A stretch of DNA of 23,216 nucleotides from Candidatus Sediminicultor sextus (GCA_014894735.1 JADBKX010000148.1:1-23216), one strand, 5' to 3'; positions 13,619 through 21,946 are shown, counted from the stretch's first letter. Program-made: numbers and translations. Notes: generated by a model not told the origin, from the letters alone.

Positions 13619-15088
13619 TTACTTGTATTCATATATCTTTTTAATATTATACTTTTTGATTTTATAATAAAAACTTCTCAGACTGATTCCCAATTTGTTT
13701 GCAGCCATTGGACTATCCCCATTGGAAGATTTCAAAGCATTTAGAAGAGCTATCCTTTCCGTATTACTTTTTATCTTCTTTAAATTATTTTTATCCAAAT
13801 TATAATCGATTAAATTATCAGATTCAGAACTTATAATTGGTTTTTCTTCGATTGTTTCCAGTTTATTTAATTCAGTTAAAAGAGGAATATGTTTGGGTAA
13901 AATTAATTCTTCACTTAATTTCATATTTATTACTGCTCTTTCAATTACATTTTCTAATTCCCTTACATTCCCCGGCCAGGAATAATCCCCTAATATATTT
14001 AATGCTTCCGGTGAAATTCCTTTTATATTTCTTCCAAAATCTTGATTAAATTTTCTTATTAAATTATTAACCAGGAGAGGCATATCTTCTTTCCGCTCCC
14101 TTAAAGGAGGGATATAGATAGGAATAACATATAGTCGGTAATAAAGGTCATCTCTGAACCTTCCTTCTTTTACAGCATTGTTTAAATTAATATTAGTAGC
14201 TGAGATTATCCTAACATCCACATTAATAGGACTTCTTCCTCCTACTCTTATAATCTCTTTTTCTTGAAGCACCCTCAATAACTTAGCCTGTAGATTCAGG
14301 CTCATCACTCCAATTTCATCTAAAAATATAGTCCCTTTGTCGGCTTCTTCGAACAGTCCTTTCTTTCCGGTCTTTTTGGCTCCGGTAAACGAACCTCCCT
14401 CATAACCAAATAGTTCACTCTCTAATAAAGTATCTACTAAAGCAGAACAGTTTACCCGAATAAATTGTTGGTTCTTTCTTTTGCTAACATGATGTATGGC
14501 GTGAGCGAAGAGTTCTTTCCCGGTTCCACTTTCCCCCTGAAGTAAAACGGTCGCGGGAGTTTGAGCAGCTTTCCTGGCCTGTTCTTTAGCGATAATCATT
14601 CGCCTGCTTTTTCCTACAATATCTTCAAAAGTGTATTTCGATTCTAAATGCCTGATCCTTTGTTTAACCCTCGTTAACTCTCTATTTAAATATTCAATTT
14701 CCGAAACATCATGTATCACCGCCACACTACCTTTTAAAATCCCCTCTACTATAACCGGCGCAACATTTACAATGACCTCTTTACGATTAGGGCCAACCCG
14801 CATTCTCACTCCGTGTACCGGTTTCTTAGTTCTCAGTACTTTTAAATGCATACTTTCACCCTCATCAGCAATATCAATAGTAGGTGGTTTCCCTAAAACA
14901 TCTTCTTCAATTAAACCAGTAAGCCGGGTATAAGCAGGATTAATAATAGTATGCAAACCATTTTCATCTACTACTGAGATTGCATCATCGGTAGCATGGA
15001 TAATTGCCTTTAAGGTGCTCTGAATCTCTTTTTGTGTGGCAATTTCTTGCAGCCATTTATCTTTATTTGCATTAATCTTCTCTTTCAT
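13619..15088 (-). CDS. sigma-54-dependent transcriptional activator (PAS-AAA+-Fis HTH), BkdR-like
   Basis: An enhancer-binding protein that uses ATP to open sigma-54 promoters. A PAS sensor domain spans about 25-130, a short coiled linker follows (about 131-152), then the AAA+ domain with Walker A GESGTGKE (185-192), Walker B GTIFLDEI (252-259) and the sigma-54-contacting loop GSFTGA (232-237). The loop has S where the classic motif has A. A Fis-type helix-turn-helix lies at the C-terminus (about 450-485, AANKLGISLRSFYYKIKKY). There is no response-regulator receiver domain, so the PAS domain probably senses a metabolite directly, as proposed for BkdR, RocR and AcoR. It follows recN by 12 bp with a weak AAGG ribosome-binding site. 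The nearby sigma-54 promoter and palindromes ahead of the aminotransferase are its likely target. Confidence 0.9.
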   Translation of the reverse strand: MKEKINANKDKWLQEIATQKEIQSTLKAIIHATDDAISVVDENGLHTIINPAYTRLTGLIEEDVLGKPPTIDIADEGESMHLKVLRTKKPVHGVRMRVGPNRKEVIVNVAPVIVEGILKGSVAVIHDVSEIEYLNRELTRVKQRIRHLESKYTFEDIVGKSRRMIIAKEQARKAAQTPATVLLQGESGTGKELFAHAIHHVSKRKNQQFIRVNCSALVDTLLESELFGYEGGSFTGAKKTGKKGLFEEADKGTIFLDEIGVMSLNLQAKLLRVLQEKEIIRVGGRSPINVDVRIISATNINLNNAVKEGRFRDDLYYRLYVIPIYIPPLRERKEDMPLLVNNLIRKFNQDFGRNIKGISPEALNILGDYSWPGNVRELENVIERAVINMKLSEELILPKHIPLLTELNKLETIEEKPIISSESDNLIDYNLDKNNLKKIKSNTERIALLNALKSSNGDSPMAANKLGISLRSFYYKIKKYNIKKIYEYK

Positions 15089-15100
15089 AAGCTAACAACC

Positions 15101-16816
15101 TTATCTATCTAACATTTTTTGGGCATGCCGAATAGCAATCTCGCTCATCTGACTTCCATCTAACATGCGGGCAATCTCTTTAACCCGTTCTTCACCTTCC
15201 ATTTCTTTTAACCTTATCCCGGTTTGATTATTTAAAATATACTTTTCAATATAAAAATGTCTCTCAGCCTTGCAGGCTATCTGAGGCAGGTGAGTTACAC
15301 AAATTACCTGTCTTTTTCTAGAAAGCGCCTTCAATTTTTGAGCAATTACCTCGCCCAAGCGTGCACCTACCCCGCTGTCAATTTCATCAAAGATTAGCGT
15401 CGGAACTTGATCTACTTCCGAAAGTATTGATTTCAAAGCTAACATAATTCTCGAAACCTCTCCTCCCGAGACAATTCGAGCTAAAGGACGTAGTCTTTCG
15501 CCTACATTAGGAGAAATCATAAACTCAATATCATCTATCCCTTTTGGACCTATCTTATATTTTTTACCATCTATTTCTATTCCATTATCATCTTCGTAAG
15601 AATTAATAGAAACTTCAAACTGACATCTCTTCATGTTTAAATCTTCTAATTCTCTTACCACCATCTTTTGTAAATCCTCAGCAATCTTTCTCCGATTTAT
15701 ATTTAGATGGTGAGAAATGGTGGAAATTATATCTTCCAGAGAATTAACTTCTTCTTTTAATTTTTCTAATTTGTCTTCGCTATAATCAACGGCTTCTAAT
15801 TCCTGATATATTTTTTGGCGATATTCCAATATTTCTTCTATAGTAGAGCCATATTTACTCTTTAAACTATTAATCAGATTTAATCTACCATCAACTTCTT
15901 TTAATTTTTGGCTATCCAAATCTACTCCATCTTTGTATTTTACAATTTCATTCACAATATCCTCAAATTGATATCCTACTTCTTTCAAATTTTCTCTTAT
16001 CTTTTCTATCCGTCGGTCCAAGGAAGCAATTTCTCCTAAATCTACGGAAACTTCGTTTAAGGAATCTCTTACTGAGGATTGTTCTAATCCGCCTTCATAG
16101 AGAATAAAATTGGCTTTTTCCATGGTTTCAATAATTTTTTCCGCATTTTTTAAAACCATTTCTTCCTCTTCTAAAGCCTTATCCTCATCTTTAACTAAAG
16201 ATGTTTTATCTATTTCTTCTAACTGAAATTTTAGAAAATCCATTTTTTTTAAATTTTCTTCTTTGTCTTTTAATAATTGAAATAACTTTTTGCTCTTTTC
16301 TCGCCATCTTCGATAATTATCAAATAATTCCTTTCTATGTTTAATAATTTTATCTCCACCCAGATTATCCATCAGATCAATATGTTTGGTAGGGTCTAAA
16401 AGAGATTGATGATTATGTTGTCCGTGTAAATCAACTAAAAATGTACCAATCTCTTGAAGTGTGGATAAATTTATTAACCGCTGATTAATCAAGCATTTAT
16501 TCCGTCCTTTTTTATTAACTTCCCGCCTAATAAGTAAAACTCCCTGTCCATCAACAATTTCTATGTCAGAATTTAAATTATTTATTAGCTCTTTTTCTTG
16601 GGGAGTCAACAGAAACAGTGCTTCTACCATTAAACTATCTTCTCCGTCTCGAATTAAATCAGAAGCGGCATAACCTCCCAATATTAAATCTATTGCTTCT
16701 ATGATAATAGATTTCCCGGCTCCGGTCTCACCGGTTAAAACGTTTAATTCTTCCTCAAATTCAATATTTAATTCTTTTATTAAGGCCATATTCTTTATAT
16801 TTAATTGAAATAACAT
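15101..16816 (-). CDS. recN: DNA repair protein RecN
   Basis: An SMC-like ATPase that acts early in recombinational repair of double-strand breaks. Walker A GETGAGKS is at residues 29-36. A long coiled-coil region covers about 150-370. The ABC signature (IVSGGEVSRIMLALK) and Walker B (PTLIFDEIDSGVG) lie in the C-terminal half, followed by the conserved VICVTHLPQIA. At 571 residues the length is typical. The start is ATG; the GAGGTGG signal overlaps the stop codon region of nadK, at somewhat long spacing. The gene order tlyA-nadK-recN is common in Clostridia. In Bacillus, recN is likewise near the bkdR-ptb-buk locus, in line with the activator gene that follows here. Confidence 0.96.
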   Translation of the reverse strand: MLFQLNIKNMALIKELNIEFEEELNVLTGETGAGKSIIIEAIDLILGGYAASDLIRDGEDSLMVEALFLLTPQEKELINNLNSDIEIVDGQGVLLIRREVNKKGRNKCLINQRLINLSTLQEIGTFLVDLHGQHNHQSLLDPTKHIDLMDNLGGDKIIKHRKELFDNYRRWREKSKKLFQLLKDKEENLKKMDFLKFQLEEIDKTSLVKDEDKALEEEEMVLKNAEKIIETMEKANFILYEGGLEQSSVRDSLNEVSVDLGEIASLDRRIEKIRENLKEVGYQFEDIVNEIVKYKDGVDLDSQKLKEVDGRLNLINSLKSKYGSTIEEILEYRQKIYQELEAVDYSEDKLEKLKEEVNSLEDIISTISHHLNINRRKIAEDLQKMVVRELEDLNMKRCQFEVSINSYEDDNGIEIDGKKYKIGPKGIDDIEFMISPNVGERLRPLARIVSGGEVSRIMLALKSILSEVDQVPTLIFDEIDSGVGARLGEVIAQKLKALSRKRQVICVTHLPQIACKAERHFYIEKYILNNQTGIRLKEMEGEERVKEIARMLDGSQMSEIAIRHAQKMLDR

Positions 16817-16833
16817 TTATTTCGGTATCCACC

Positions 16834-17712
16834 TCATAGTATACTATCTATCTGTCCGCTCCATCTTAATTTTTCTCGTAAAATAGCATAAAAACTCTTT
16901 TCTTTAAAGGTAATTAATCGAGCTTTATGGTCTGATTTTTTTATTATCACTTCGTCATTTGGTTTTAGGGTAAAGCCCTCCTGCCCATCTATGGTTACCA
17001 TTACCTCTTCTTTGCTTACTTCCAAAGTTATTTTTACTTGATCATCTTCACCGATGATTAAAGGCCGAGCAGATAAAGTGTGGGGGCAGATAGGAGTAAG
17101 TATTATAGAATTTATATTAGGATTGACAATAGGACCGCCGGCAGAAAGAGAATAAGCAGTAGAGCCTGTAGAGGTAGAGACAACCAATCCATCTGCCGAA
17201 TAAGTAATAACATAATCATTATTGACATAAGTAGCCAAGCAAATAATTCGGGCAAAAGCTCCCTTACATATAACTACATCATTTAGGGCAGTAAATTTTT
17301 TAATCTCTTTTTCTCTTCTTTTCACTGTACAACTTAACATCATTCTCTCATCAAGAAAATATCTCTCCTGATACAGTTCCTCTAAAGACTTTTCCAGGTC
17401 ATCAATACCAATTTGAGTCAGAAAGCCCAGTCCTCCTAAATTCACTCCAAAAACAGGTATATCTTCGGCAGCGGCTAATCTGGCTGCTCTAAGTAGAGTT
17501 CCGTCTCCCCCCAAAGAAATTATTAAATCAACTTCTTTAAGAAATTTTTCAGTAGGGCAATTTAACTCTTTCTTTCCTATTTCTTTGCCCATATTTCCTT
17601 CTATACATACTTTTAGTTTTTTAGAATTTAGCCAATCAATTATCTTGCAGGCTGTTTCCCGGGTCTTTTCTTTTTTATAATTCATTATTAAACCCACACT
17701 GTCAAATTTCAT
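16834..17712 (-). CDS. nadK: NAD kinase
   Basis: Phosphorylates NAD to NADP using ATP or polyphosphate. The signature GGDG is at residues 68-71 (ISLGGDGTLLRAAR), NLGGLGFL follows at 91-98, and the second conserved block DGLVVSTSTGSTAYSLSAGGPIV lies near 170-195. The 292 residues match the family. ATG at 17712 is chosen because AAGGAGGG lies 5-6 nt upstream and the ATG overlaps the TGA of the preceding gene as ATGA, which implies translational coupling. A GTG two codons earlier overlaps the ribosome-binding site. It sits between the membrane-anchored nuclease-like gene and recN. Confidence 0.96.
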   Translation of the reverse strand: MKFDSVGLIMNYKKEKTRETACKIIDWLNSKKLKVCIEGNMGKEIGKKELNCPTEKFLKEVDLIISLGGDGTLLRAARLAAAEDIPVFGVNLGGLGFLTQIGIDDLEKSLEELYQERYFLDERMMLSCTVKRREKEIKKFTALNDVVICKGAFARIICLATYVNNDYVITYSADGLVVSTSTGSTAYSLSAGGPIVNPNINSIILTPICPHTLSARPLIIGEDDQVKITLEVSKEEVMVTIDGQEGFTLKPNDEVIIKKSDHKARLITFKEKSFYAILREKLRWSGQIDSIL

Positions 17713-18254
17713 CTCCACCCTCCTTGAAGTAAATAATATAAGACCAAACTAAAAATTGCACCTGCCAAAAAATATACTATCTTCATTATCTTTTGAAGCA
17801 TGGTGCTTTCGAATTGAAACTTTACTTCAGAAATACTCTTATTTTTCATATTTAATAAAAGAATACCGCTCGGTTGGTAAGCAAGGTAATATTCTAACAT
17901 CTGTCTTCTGGTCTCCCGGTTAGTAATATAGGGGATCTTTTCTCCACTTTTGACTTCTACTACGTAGACCTTCCCTCTCTTCCTCACCAAATAATCTATC
18001 CGCACTAAGTAGCGATGAATCTTGTTTCCGATAGTTATAAGGAGTGGTTTGCTTTTTTGAGCATCTATAATCGCATAACCTTTTTTCTTTAATATTTTCT
18101 CTGCTTCCTTTTCTGCCTGTCTGCTTTTAGAAAATCTCTTCTTTAATCTCTTAGTCCTCAACCAATTGCTTATCCTGATATAGAGAATCAGGCAGACTAT
18201 CCCTCCGCCAAAAAATAAAATAAAGATTACAATACCATTTTCATCTATGTTCAA
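17709..18254 (-). CDS. membrane-anchored PD-(D/E)XK nuclease-like protein, unknown function
   Basis: I do not recognise a named family. One hydrophobic segment lies near each end of the protein (about 11-29 and 162-180, counting from a GTG three codons upstream). Between them is a soluble domain with the pattern of a PD-(D/E)XK nuclease fold: E54 in a first helix before KKGY, D90 in RIDYLVRKRG, E103-V-K105 in YVVEVKSG, and Q121 in a following helix (RRQMLEYYLAY). NERD-type and RecB-like nuclease domains share this layout. TTG at 18254 is preferred since GGAG lies 8 nt upstream; the GTG at 18263 abuts that signal. It overlaps nadK by 4 bp. It could be a membrane-tethered nuclease or a DNA- or RNA-binding relic; catalysis is not shown. 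Confidence 0.7.
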   Translation of the reverse strand: MNIDENGIVIFILFFGGGIVCLILYIRISNWLRTKRLKKRFSKSRQAEKEAEKILKKKGYAIIDAQKSKPLLITIGNKIHRYLVRIDYLVRKRGKVYVVEVKSGEKIPYITNRETRRQMLEYYLAYQPSGILLLNMKNKSISEVKFQFESTMLQKIMKIVYFLAGAIFSLVLYYLLQGGWR

Positions 18255-18347
18255 AAACTTCACTCCAATAATATCTTACTTTAATTTAATTCTTCATGCA
18301 CTCCCCTGTGGTTAAAATTAATTATCACTAAATAAAGTCATAGAATA

Positions 18348-19175
18348 TCATTTTTTAGGAGAAAGTTCTTGGTGAGCTTTTTTTACCACTTCCTCAACAA
18401 TTTGAGGGAAATTATTTGCTTTATCTTTTCCAGAATTTTTTATCAGGCAGATAAAGTATTCTATATTGCCGGAAGTCTTTTTTAAGGGAGAAAAAGTTAA
18501 ACCTTGAATACTAAAACCTATTTTTTGAGCTTTTTCGCAGATTCTTTCGATTACCGTCTGATGGACTTCTGCCTTTTTTACTAATCCGCCCTTTTGAATA
18601 AACTCCCGACCTGCTTCGAACTGGGGTTTAATTAATGCCACCACTTCTCCCTTCTCCTTAAGTAGATTATACACTGCTGGCAGAACTTTATCTAACGAAA
18701 TAAATGAGACATCTATGGTAGCTAATTCAAAAAGGTCATTAAATTTATCAGCAGTAAGATATCTTATGTTAGTTCTGTCTATAACTACGACTCGGCTATC
18801 TTTCTGCAGTTTCCAGGCTAACTGTCCGTAGCCTACATCTATACAATAAACTTTCTCAGCTCCATATTTTAAAAGACAATCAGTAAAACCCCCTGTAGAT
18901 GCACCAACATCAATTGCTCTCTTTCCTTTGACATTGACATTAAAAACCTTAAGGGCTTTTTCTAATTTTTCTCCACCCCTGCTTACAAAAGCAGCCTCTT
19001 TTTCTGTTACTGAAATGTTGCTTTCAACCTTAATCCTTTGCCCTGATTTATCGACTCTTTCCCCTTCTACTAAAACTTCTCCCGCCATAATAGCGCTTTT
19101 GGCTTTCTCTCTGCTGGGAAAAAATCCCTTTTCGACCAGTAATATATCCAAACGTTCTTTCTTTGATTTTTTCAA
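18348..19175 (-). CDS. tlyA: TlyA family 2'-O-methyltransferase (16S/23S rRNA)
   Basis: An S-adenosylmethionine-dependent RNA 2'-O-ribose methyltransferase of the TlyA type, which in Mycobacterium modifies 16S and 23S rRNA. An S4 RNA-binding domain occupies about 8-65 (RLDILLVEKGFFPSREKAK, AGEVLVEGERVDKSG). The FtsJ-like domain starts near 67 (RGGEKLEKAL) with the SAM motif IDVGASTGGFTDCLL (88-102), the acidic D113 in CIDVGYGQL, D155 in TIDVSFISL and K183 in LIKPQFE. At 275 residues the length is normal. The start is TTG with AGAGGTGA about 10 nt upstream. It heads the tlyA-(nuclease-like)-nadK-recN run; 93 bp separate it from the next gene. Confidence 0.95.
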   Translation of the reverse strand: MKKSKKERLDILLVEKGFFPSREKAKSAIMAGEVLVEGERVDKSGQRIKVESNISVTEKEAAFVSRGGEKLEKALKVFNVNVKGKRAIDVGASTGGFTDCLLKYGAEKVYCIDVGYGQLAWKLQKDSRVVVIDRTNIRYLTADKFNDLFELATIDVSFISLDKVLPAVYNLLKEKGEVVALIKPQFEAGREFIQKGGLVKKAEVHQTVIERICEKAQKIGFSIQGLTFSPLKKTSGNIEYFICLIKNSGKDKANNFPQIVEEVVKKAHQELSPKK

Positions 19176-19237
19176 ACCTATAAATTCACCTCTCGGACTG
19201 AAACTCTACCTATTAATTCTTTCTGTTAAATAAAAAT

Positions 19238-19729
19238 CTAAATTACCGCGCATAATATCCAAGCCATTACAATCCCTATAAAGGCTCCTACTATAACTTC
19301 AAAAGGAGTGTGTCCAACTAATTCTTTTAAATTTTTATCTCTGATCTTTCTTTCCTCAAAAAATTCTAAAATAATTTTATTTAATACTTTAGCCTGTTCT
19401 CCTGTCTCTCTCCTTACCCCAGCTGCATCGGCCATAATAATAAAAGCTATGACTATAGCTAAAGCAAATAAAGGAGAGTCCCAACCTTCTTTTAAGCCAA
19501 TGGTAGTAGCCACGCATATAGAAAGGGCGGAATGAGTGCTGGGCATCCCTCCTGCCCCAACAAATCTCCTCATATCCCATTTTTTTTCGGTAATATAAAA
19601 TATTATTAACTTTAAGATCTGATTTACAACCCAGGTTATAAAAGCAATTATTATAATTTTATTTCTAAAAATTAGAGATAAGTCAGCAATATTAATCTCT
19701 ATCACTCCCCGTTTTTCTATATTGTTCAT
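19238..19729 (-). CDS. divergent PAP2/DUF212 (YuiD) family membrane protein
   Basis: A small membrane protein of the YuiD/DUF212 group, distantly related to acid phosphatase/vanadium haloperoxidase (PAP2) enzymes; its substrate is unknown. Conserved elements are GAGGMPSTHSA (58-68), DAAGVRRETGEQAKVLN (101-117) and LKELVGHTPFEVIVGAFIG (134-152). Four or so hydrophobic segments surround them. The listed ATG overlaps a poor ribosome-binding site. A strong GGGGAG lies 8 nt before an in-frame ATT at codon 12, so a shorter product of about 152 residues starting with ATT is possible. It follows the GerM-domain gene by 6 bp and is probably in the same operon. Confidence 0.88.
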   Translation of the reverse strand: MNNIEKRGVIEINIADLSLIFRNKIIIIAFITWVVNQILKLIIFYITEKKWDMRRFVGAGGMPSTHSALSICVATTIGLKEGWDSPLFALAIVIAFIIMADAAGVRRETGEQAKVLNKIILEFFEERKIRDKNLKELVGHTPFEVIVGAFIGIVMAWILCAVI

Positions 19730-19735
19730 TCGGCT

Positions 19736-20362
19736 TTATGGTTTAATCCAATCTTTGTCTCTAAGTAAAGGCATACTGATGTCTATATGTCCGACTAAAC
19801 TATTCTTCTCATTTCCTCCAACTAATATTTGCACACCTTTAATCGGAAGGATTTCAGTTAGAGTATTGACTATAGAATAGACGGTCATCAATTCACCACT
19901 GCTTCCTCCCGGATGATTTTTAAATATTTCTTCCGATAGGTCTACATAGACAATATCATCAGCAATATATACTTCATTGACTTGAGTTCCTTGAGGAATC
20001 GTAGGATAAAGTTCGGAATTTTCCGGACCTTTTATCAGCTCAATAACTGCTTGTCTGGCCAAAGAAGGGGTTTGGGATATTTTTCTTTTTTCCGGCTCCA
20101 AGTACATTGCTTGAGAATCAGAAAAATAAAGGTTTACTTCGACCATCTCTTCTATCGGCACAGGTTGAACTTCTTCTCTTTCTTCTTCCTTATAAGGGAC
20201 TTCCTTAGTAATAATAGGCTTTTCTGCATATCTTTCCCAGACAGGAACAATAAATTTATTGAATATTAAATAGCCAACAATTACGAGTACTACAATTACT
20301 AATAATAAAAAGATGATTTTCAGGTTATTTCTTTTATTCTTCGATCTTCTATTTTTCGCCAT
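19736..20362 (-). CDS. membrane-anchored GerMN domain protein
   Basis: One N-terminal transmembrane helix (about 14-36, after a basic KNRRSKNKR stretch) anchors an acidic linker and a GerMN domain (about 72-205). The domain shows the usual VNLYFSDSQAMYLEPEKR start, QAVIELIKGP, PQGTQVNEVYIADDIVYVDLS, and a C-terminal YSIVNTLTEILPIKGVQILVGG. The domain is named from Bacillus GerM, linked to spore cortex and germination. It also occurs in non-sporulators, often beside cell wall amidases, so it is no proof of sporulation. It lies 11 bp after the amidase gene. A role with that amidase in peptidoglycan turnover is an inference. Confidence 0.88.
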   Translation of the reverse strand: MAKNRRSKNKRNNLKIIFLLLVIVVLVIVGYLIFNKFIVPVWERYAEKPIITKEVPYKEEEREEVQPVPIEEMVEVNLYFSDSQAMYLEPEKRKISQTPSLARQAVIELIKGPENSELYPTIPQGTQVNEVYIADDIVYVDLSEEIFKNHPGGSSGELMTVYSIVNTLTEILPIKGVQILVGGNEKNSLVGHIDISMPLLRDKDWIKP

Positions 20363-20373
20363 AATAATTAATC

Positions 20374-21936
20374 CTATCCACCATTATCAGGGGTATTTTC
20401 TATATAATATTTTATTGCTTCAAACAGGCCTTGAGCACTTTTTTGCCTAAATTCGCTATTTTTTAATAATTTTTCCTCTTCAGGGTTAGAAATAAAAGCA
20501 ATCTCTGCAAGAACTGCTACCATATTTGCTCCCTTCAGCACTACAAACGGAGCTTGTTTTACCCCCCTATCTACTAATTTTAGATAATTTACTAATTTTT
20601 TCTGCACAATTTCGGCAAAATCAAGACTATACTGGATATTAGCGCTCTCTTCCAGGTCAGCAATGATCTTAGCTAAATCTGTATCTAACTCCGGATGAGC
20701 CCTGCTGGCTCTATTTTCTCTATCTGCTACATCTCTGGCAGAAGCACCGATATATTTGGAGCTTAAGAAAAAAGTCTCTATTCCCGCAGCACTAGGGCGA
20801 TGCTTTAAAACTGAATTAGCATGTATACTTAAAAATACAAAACCATTTTTCTGGTTAGCAAAATTTGTTCTATCTTCCAAGTAAATAAATTCATCTTTAT
20901 CTCTGGTTAAATAGGCAGGAATGCCTGCATTCTTTAACAATTTCTCTAAATAAAGAGCGATTCCCAGGGTAACTTCGCTTTCCCTCAAGCCGGTAGGTCC
21001 GATCGCTCCCGGGTCTTTCCCTCCATGTCCAGAGTCAATAATTACTACTCTTTTCCCGGTTATTTCGGGCTTAGGGATAAATTTTTCTTCGGGCTTAGGG
21101 ATAAGTTTTTCTTCGAGCTTAGGGATAAGCTTTTCTTTGGGCTTAGCGGGAACGGGAAGAGTTTCAGTAATGGCTGCCCCTTCACCTGATTTGAATATAT
21201 CAATCACTACCCTATCGGGTTCAATAAGGCTGAAAAGCTCATATCTGGTTTCCTGATAAAGGTCAAATACTACTCTGATAATTTCCTCGTTAAATATAGC
21301 TGTCCTTACTGTTTTTATCACCCCATCATCTATCTTTATCTGCTTTGAGGTATCTTCTAATTTTACATCAGAACCCATTATATCGATAAAAATTCTATCC
21401 GGATTTATTAATTTATCTGCTCTAAATTCTGTCTTTTCAGATAAATCTATTACCACCCTGGTTTTATCGGGGTAAGAATAACTTCTGACTTTCAACAGAT
21501 AAGGCCTTATGGTATTAACAAATAAAGTCCTAGCCTGGTTATCCCATTTAATATCTACTTCGGCAATAATTTTAATTACTTCCAAGGGAATCATTACCCG
21601 ATTATCGATAATTCTGGCTGGCATTTCCAGAGGAATTACCTTTTTCTCTATCTCCAAAGAAGGTTCGTCTATTACTAAACTGGCTGTACGACTATTAATA
21701 TTTATAGTCATTAACTTTAAAGCCGGGAACCAGGTAATCTTTCCACCTAAAGCTTCTACTACATTACGAGCTAAAACAAATAATCGGCCATTCTCGATAA
21801 CTGAAGGGATAACGGTTTCGAGGGGGTTATTATCTAATAGTATCTTTATTTCTGAAGATTGAGCTAAAACTGAAGAAACAAGAAATAAAATAGTCAGTAA
21901 AACTGTCATTATAATTATACAGGATGTCTTTTTCAT
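20374..21936 (-). CDS. secreted N-acetylmuramoyl-L-alanine amidase (Amidase_3)
   Basis: A cell wall hydrolase that cuts the bond between N-acetylmuramic acid and the peptide stem. A signal peptide (about 1-25, ending VLA-Q) is followed by a copper amine oxidase N-terminal-like domain (about 30-140). Two AMIN-type segments follow (about 148-190 and 205-250), each with an R-V-V-(I/F)-D-L core. A Lys/Pro/Glu-rich linker (262-295) leads to the Amidase_3 catalytic domain (296-515). Zinc ligands are H304 (DSGHGG), E319 (LRESEV) and H372 (SIHAN); the catalytic E478 is in AEIAFISNPEE. At 520 residues it matches AMIN-Amidase_3 proteins. The start is ATG; AGGAGGG lies inside the end of the upstream AI-2E gene. 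The AMIN domains would target it to peptidoglycan. Confidence 0.93.
   Translation of the reverse strand: MKKTSCIIIMTVLLTILFLVSSVLAQSSEIKILLDNNPLETVIPSVIENGRLFVLARNVVEALGGKITWFPALKLMTININSRTASLVIDEPSLEIEKKVIPLEMPARIIDNRVMIPLEVIKIIAEVDIKWDNQARTLFVNTIRPYLLKVRSYSYPDKTRVVIDLSEKTEFRADKLINPDRIFIDIMGSDVKLEDTSKQIKIDDGVIKTVRTAIFNEEIIRVVFDLYQETRYELFSLIEPDRVVIDIFKSGEGAAITETLPVPAKPKEKLIPKLEEKLIPKPEEKFIPKPEITGKRVVIIDSGHGGKDPGAIGPTGLRESEVTLGIALYLEKLLKNAGIPAYLTRDKDEFIYLEDRTNFANQKNGFVFLSIHANSVLKHRPSAAGIETFFLSSKYIGASARDVADRENRASRAHPELDTDLAKIIADLEESANIQYSLDFAEIVQKKLVNYLKLVDRGVKQAPFVVLKGANMVAVLAEIAFISNPEEEKLLKNSEFRQKSAQGLFEAIKYYIENTPDNGG
21067..21146 (-). repeat. 24-bp in-frame tandem repeat in the amidase linker
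   Basis: Three near-identical 24-bp units (21067-21090, 21091-21114, 21115-21138) and part of a fourth encode the octapeptide KLIPKPEE and its variants. The unit length is a multiple of three, so copy number can vary without a frameshift. It lies in the linker between the AMIN region and the catalytic domain. Confidence 0.85.
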
Positions 21937-21946
21937 ATAACCTATT

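Noticed and set aside
19736..20362. GerMN domain as proof of a spore-forming organism
   Set aside because: The domain is also common in non-sporulating bacteria, and the window contains no spore-specific gene such as spo0A or spoIVB next to recN.
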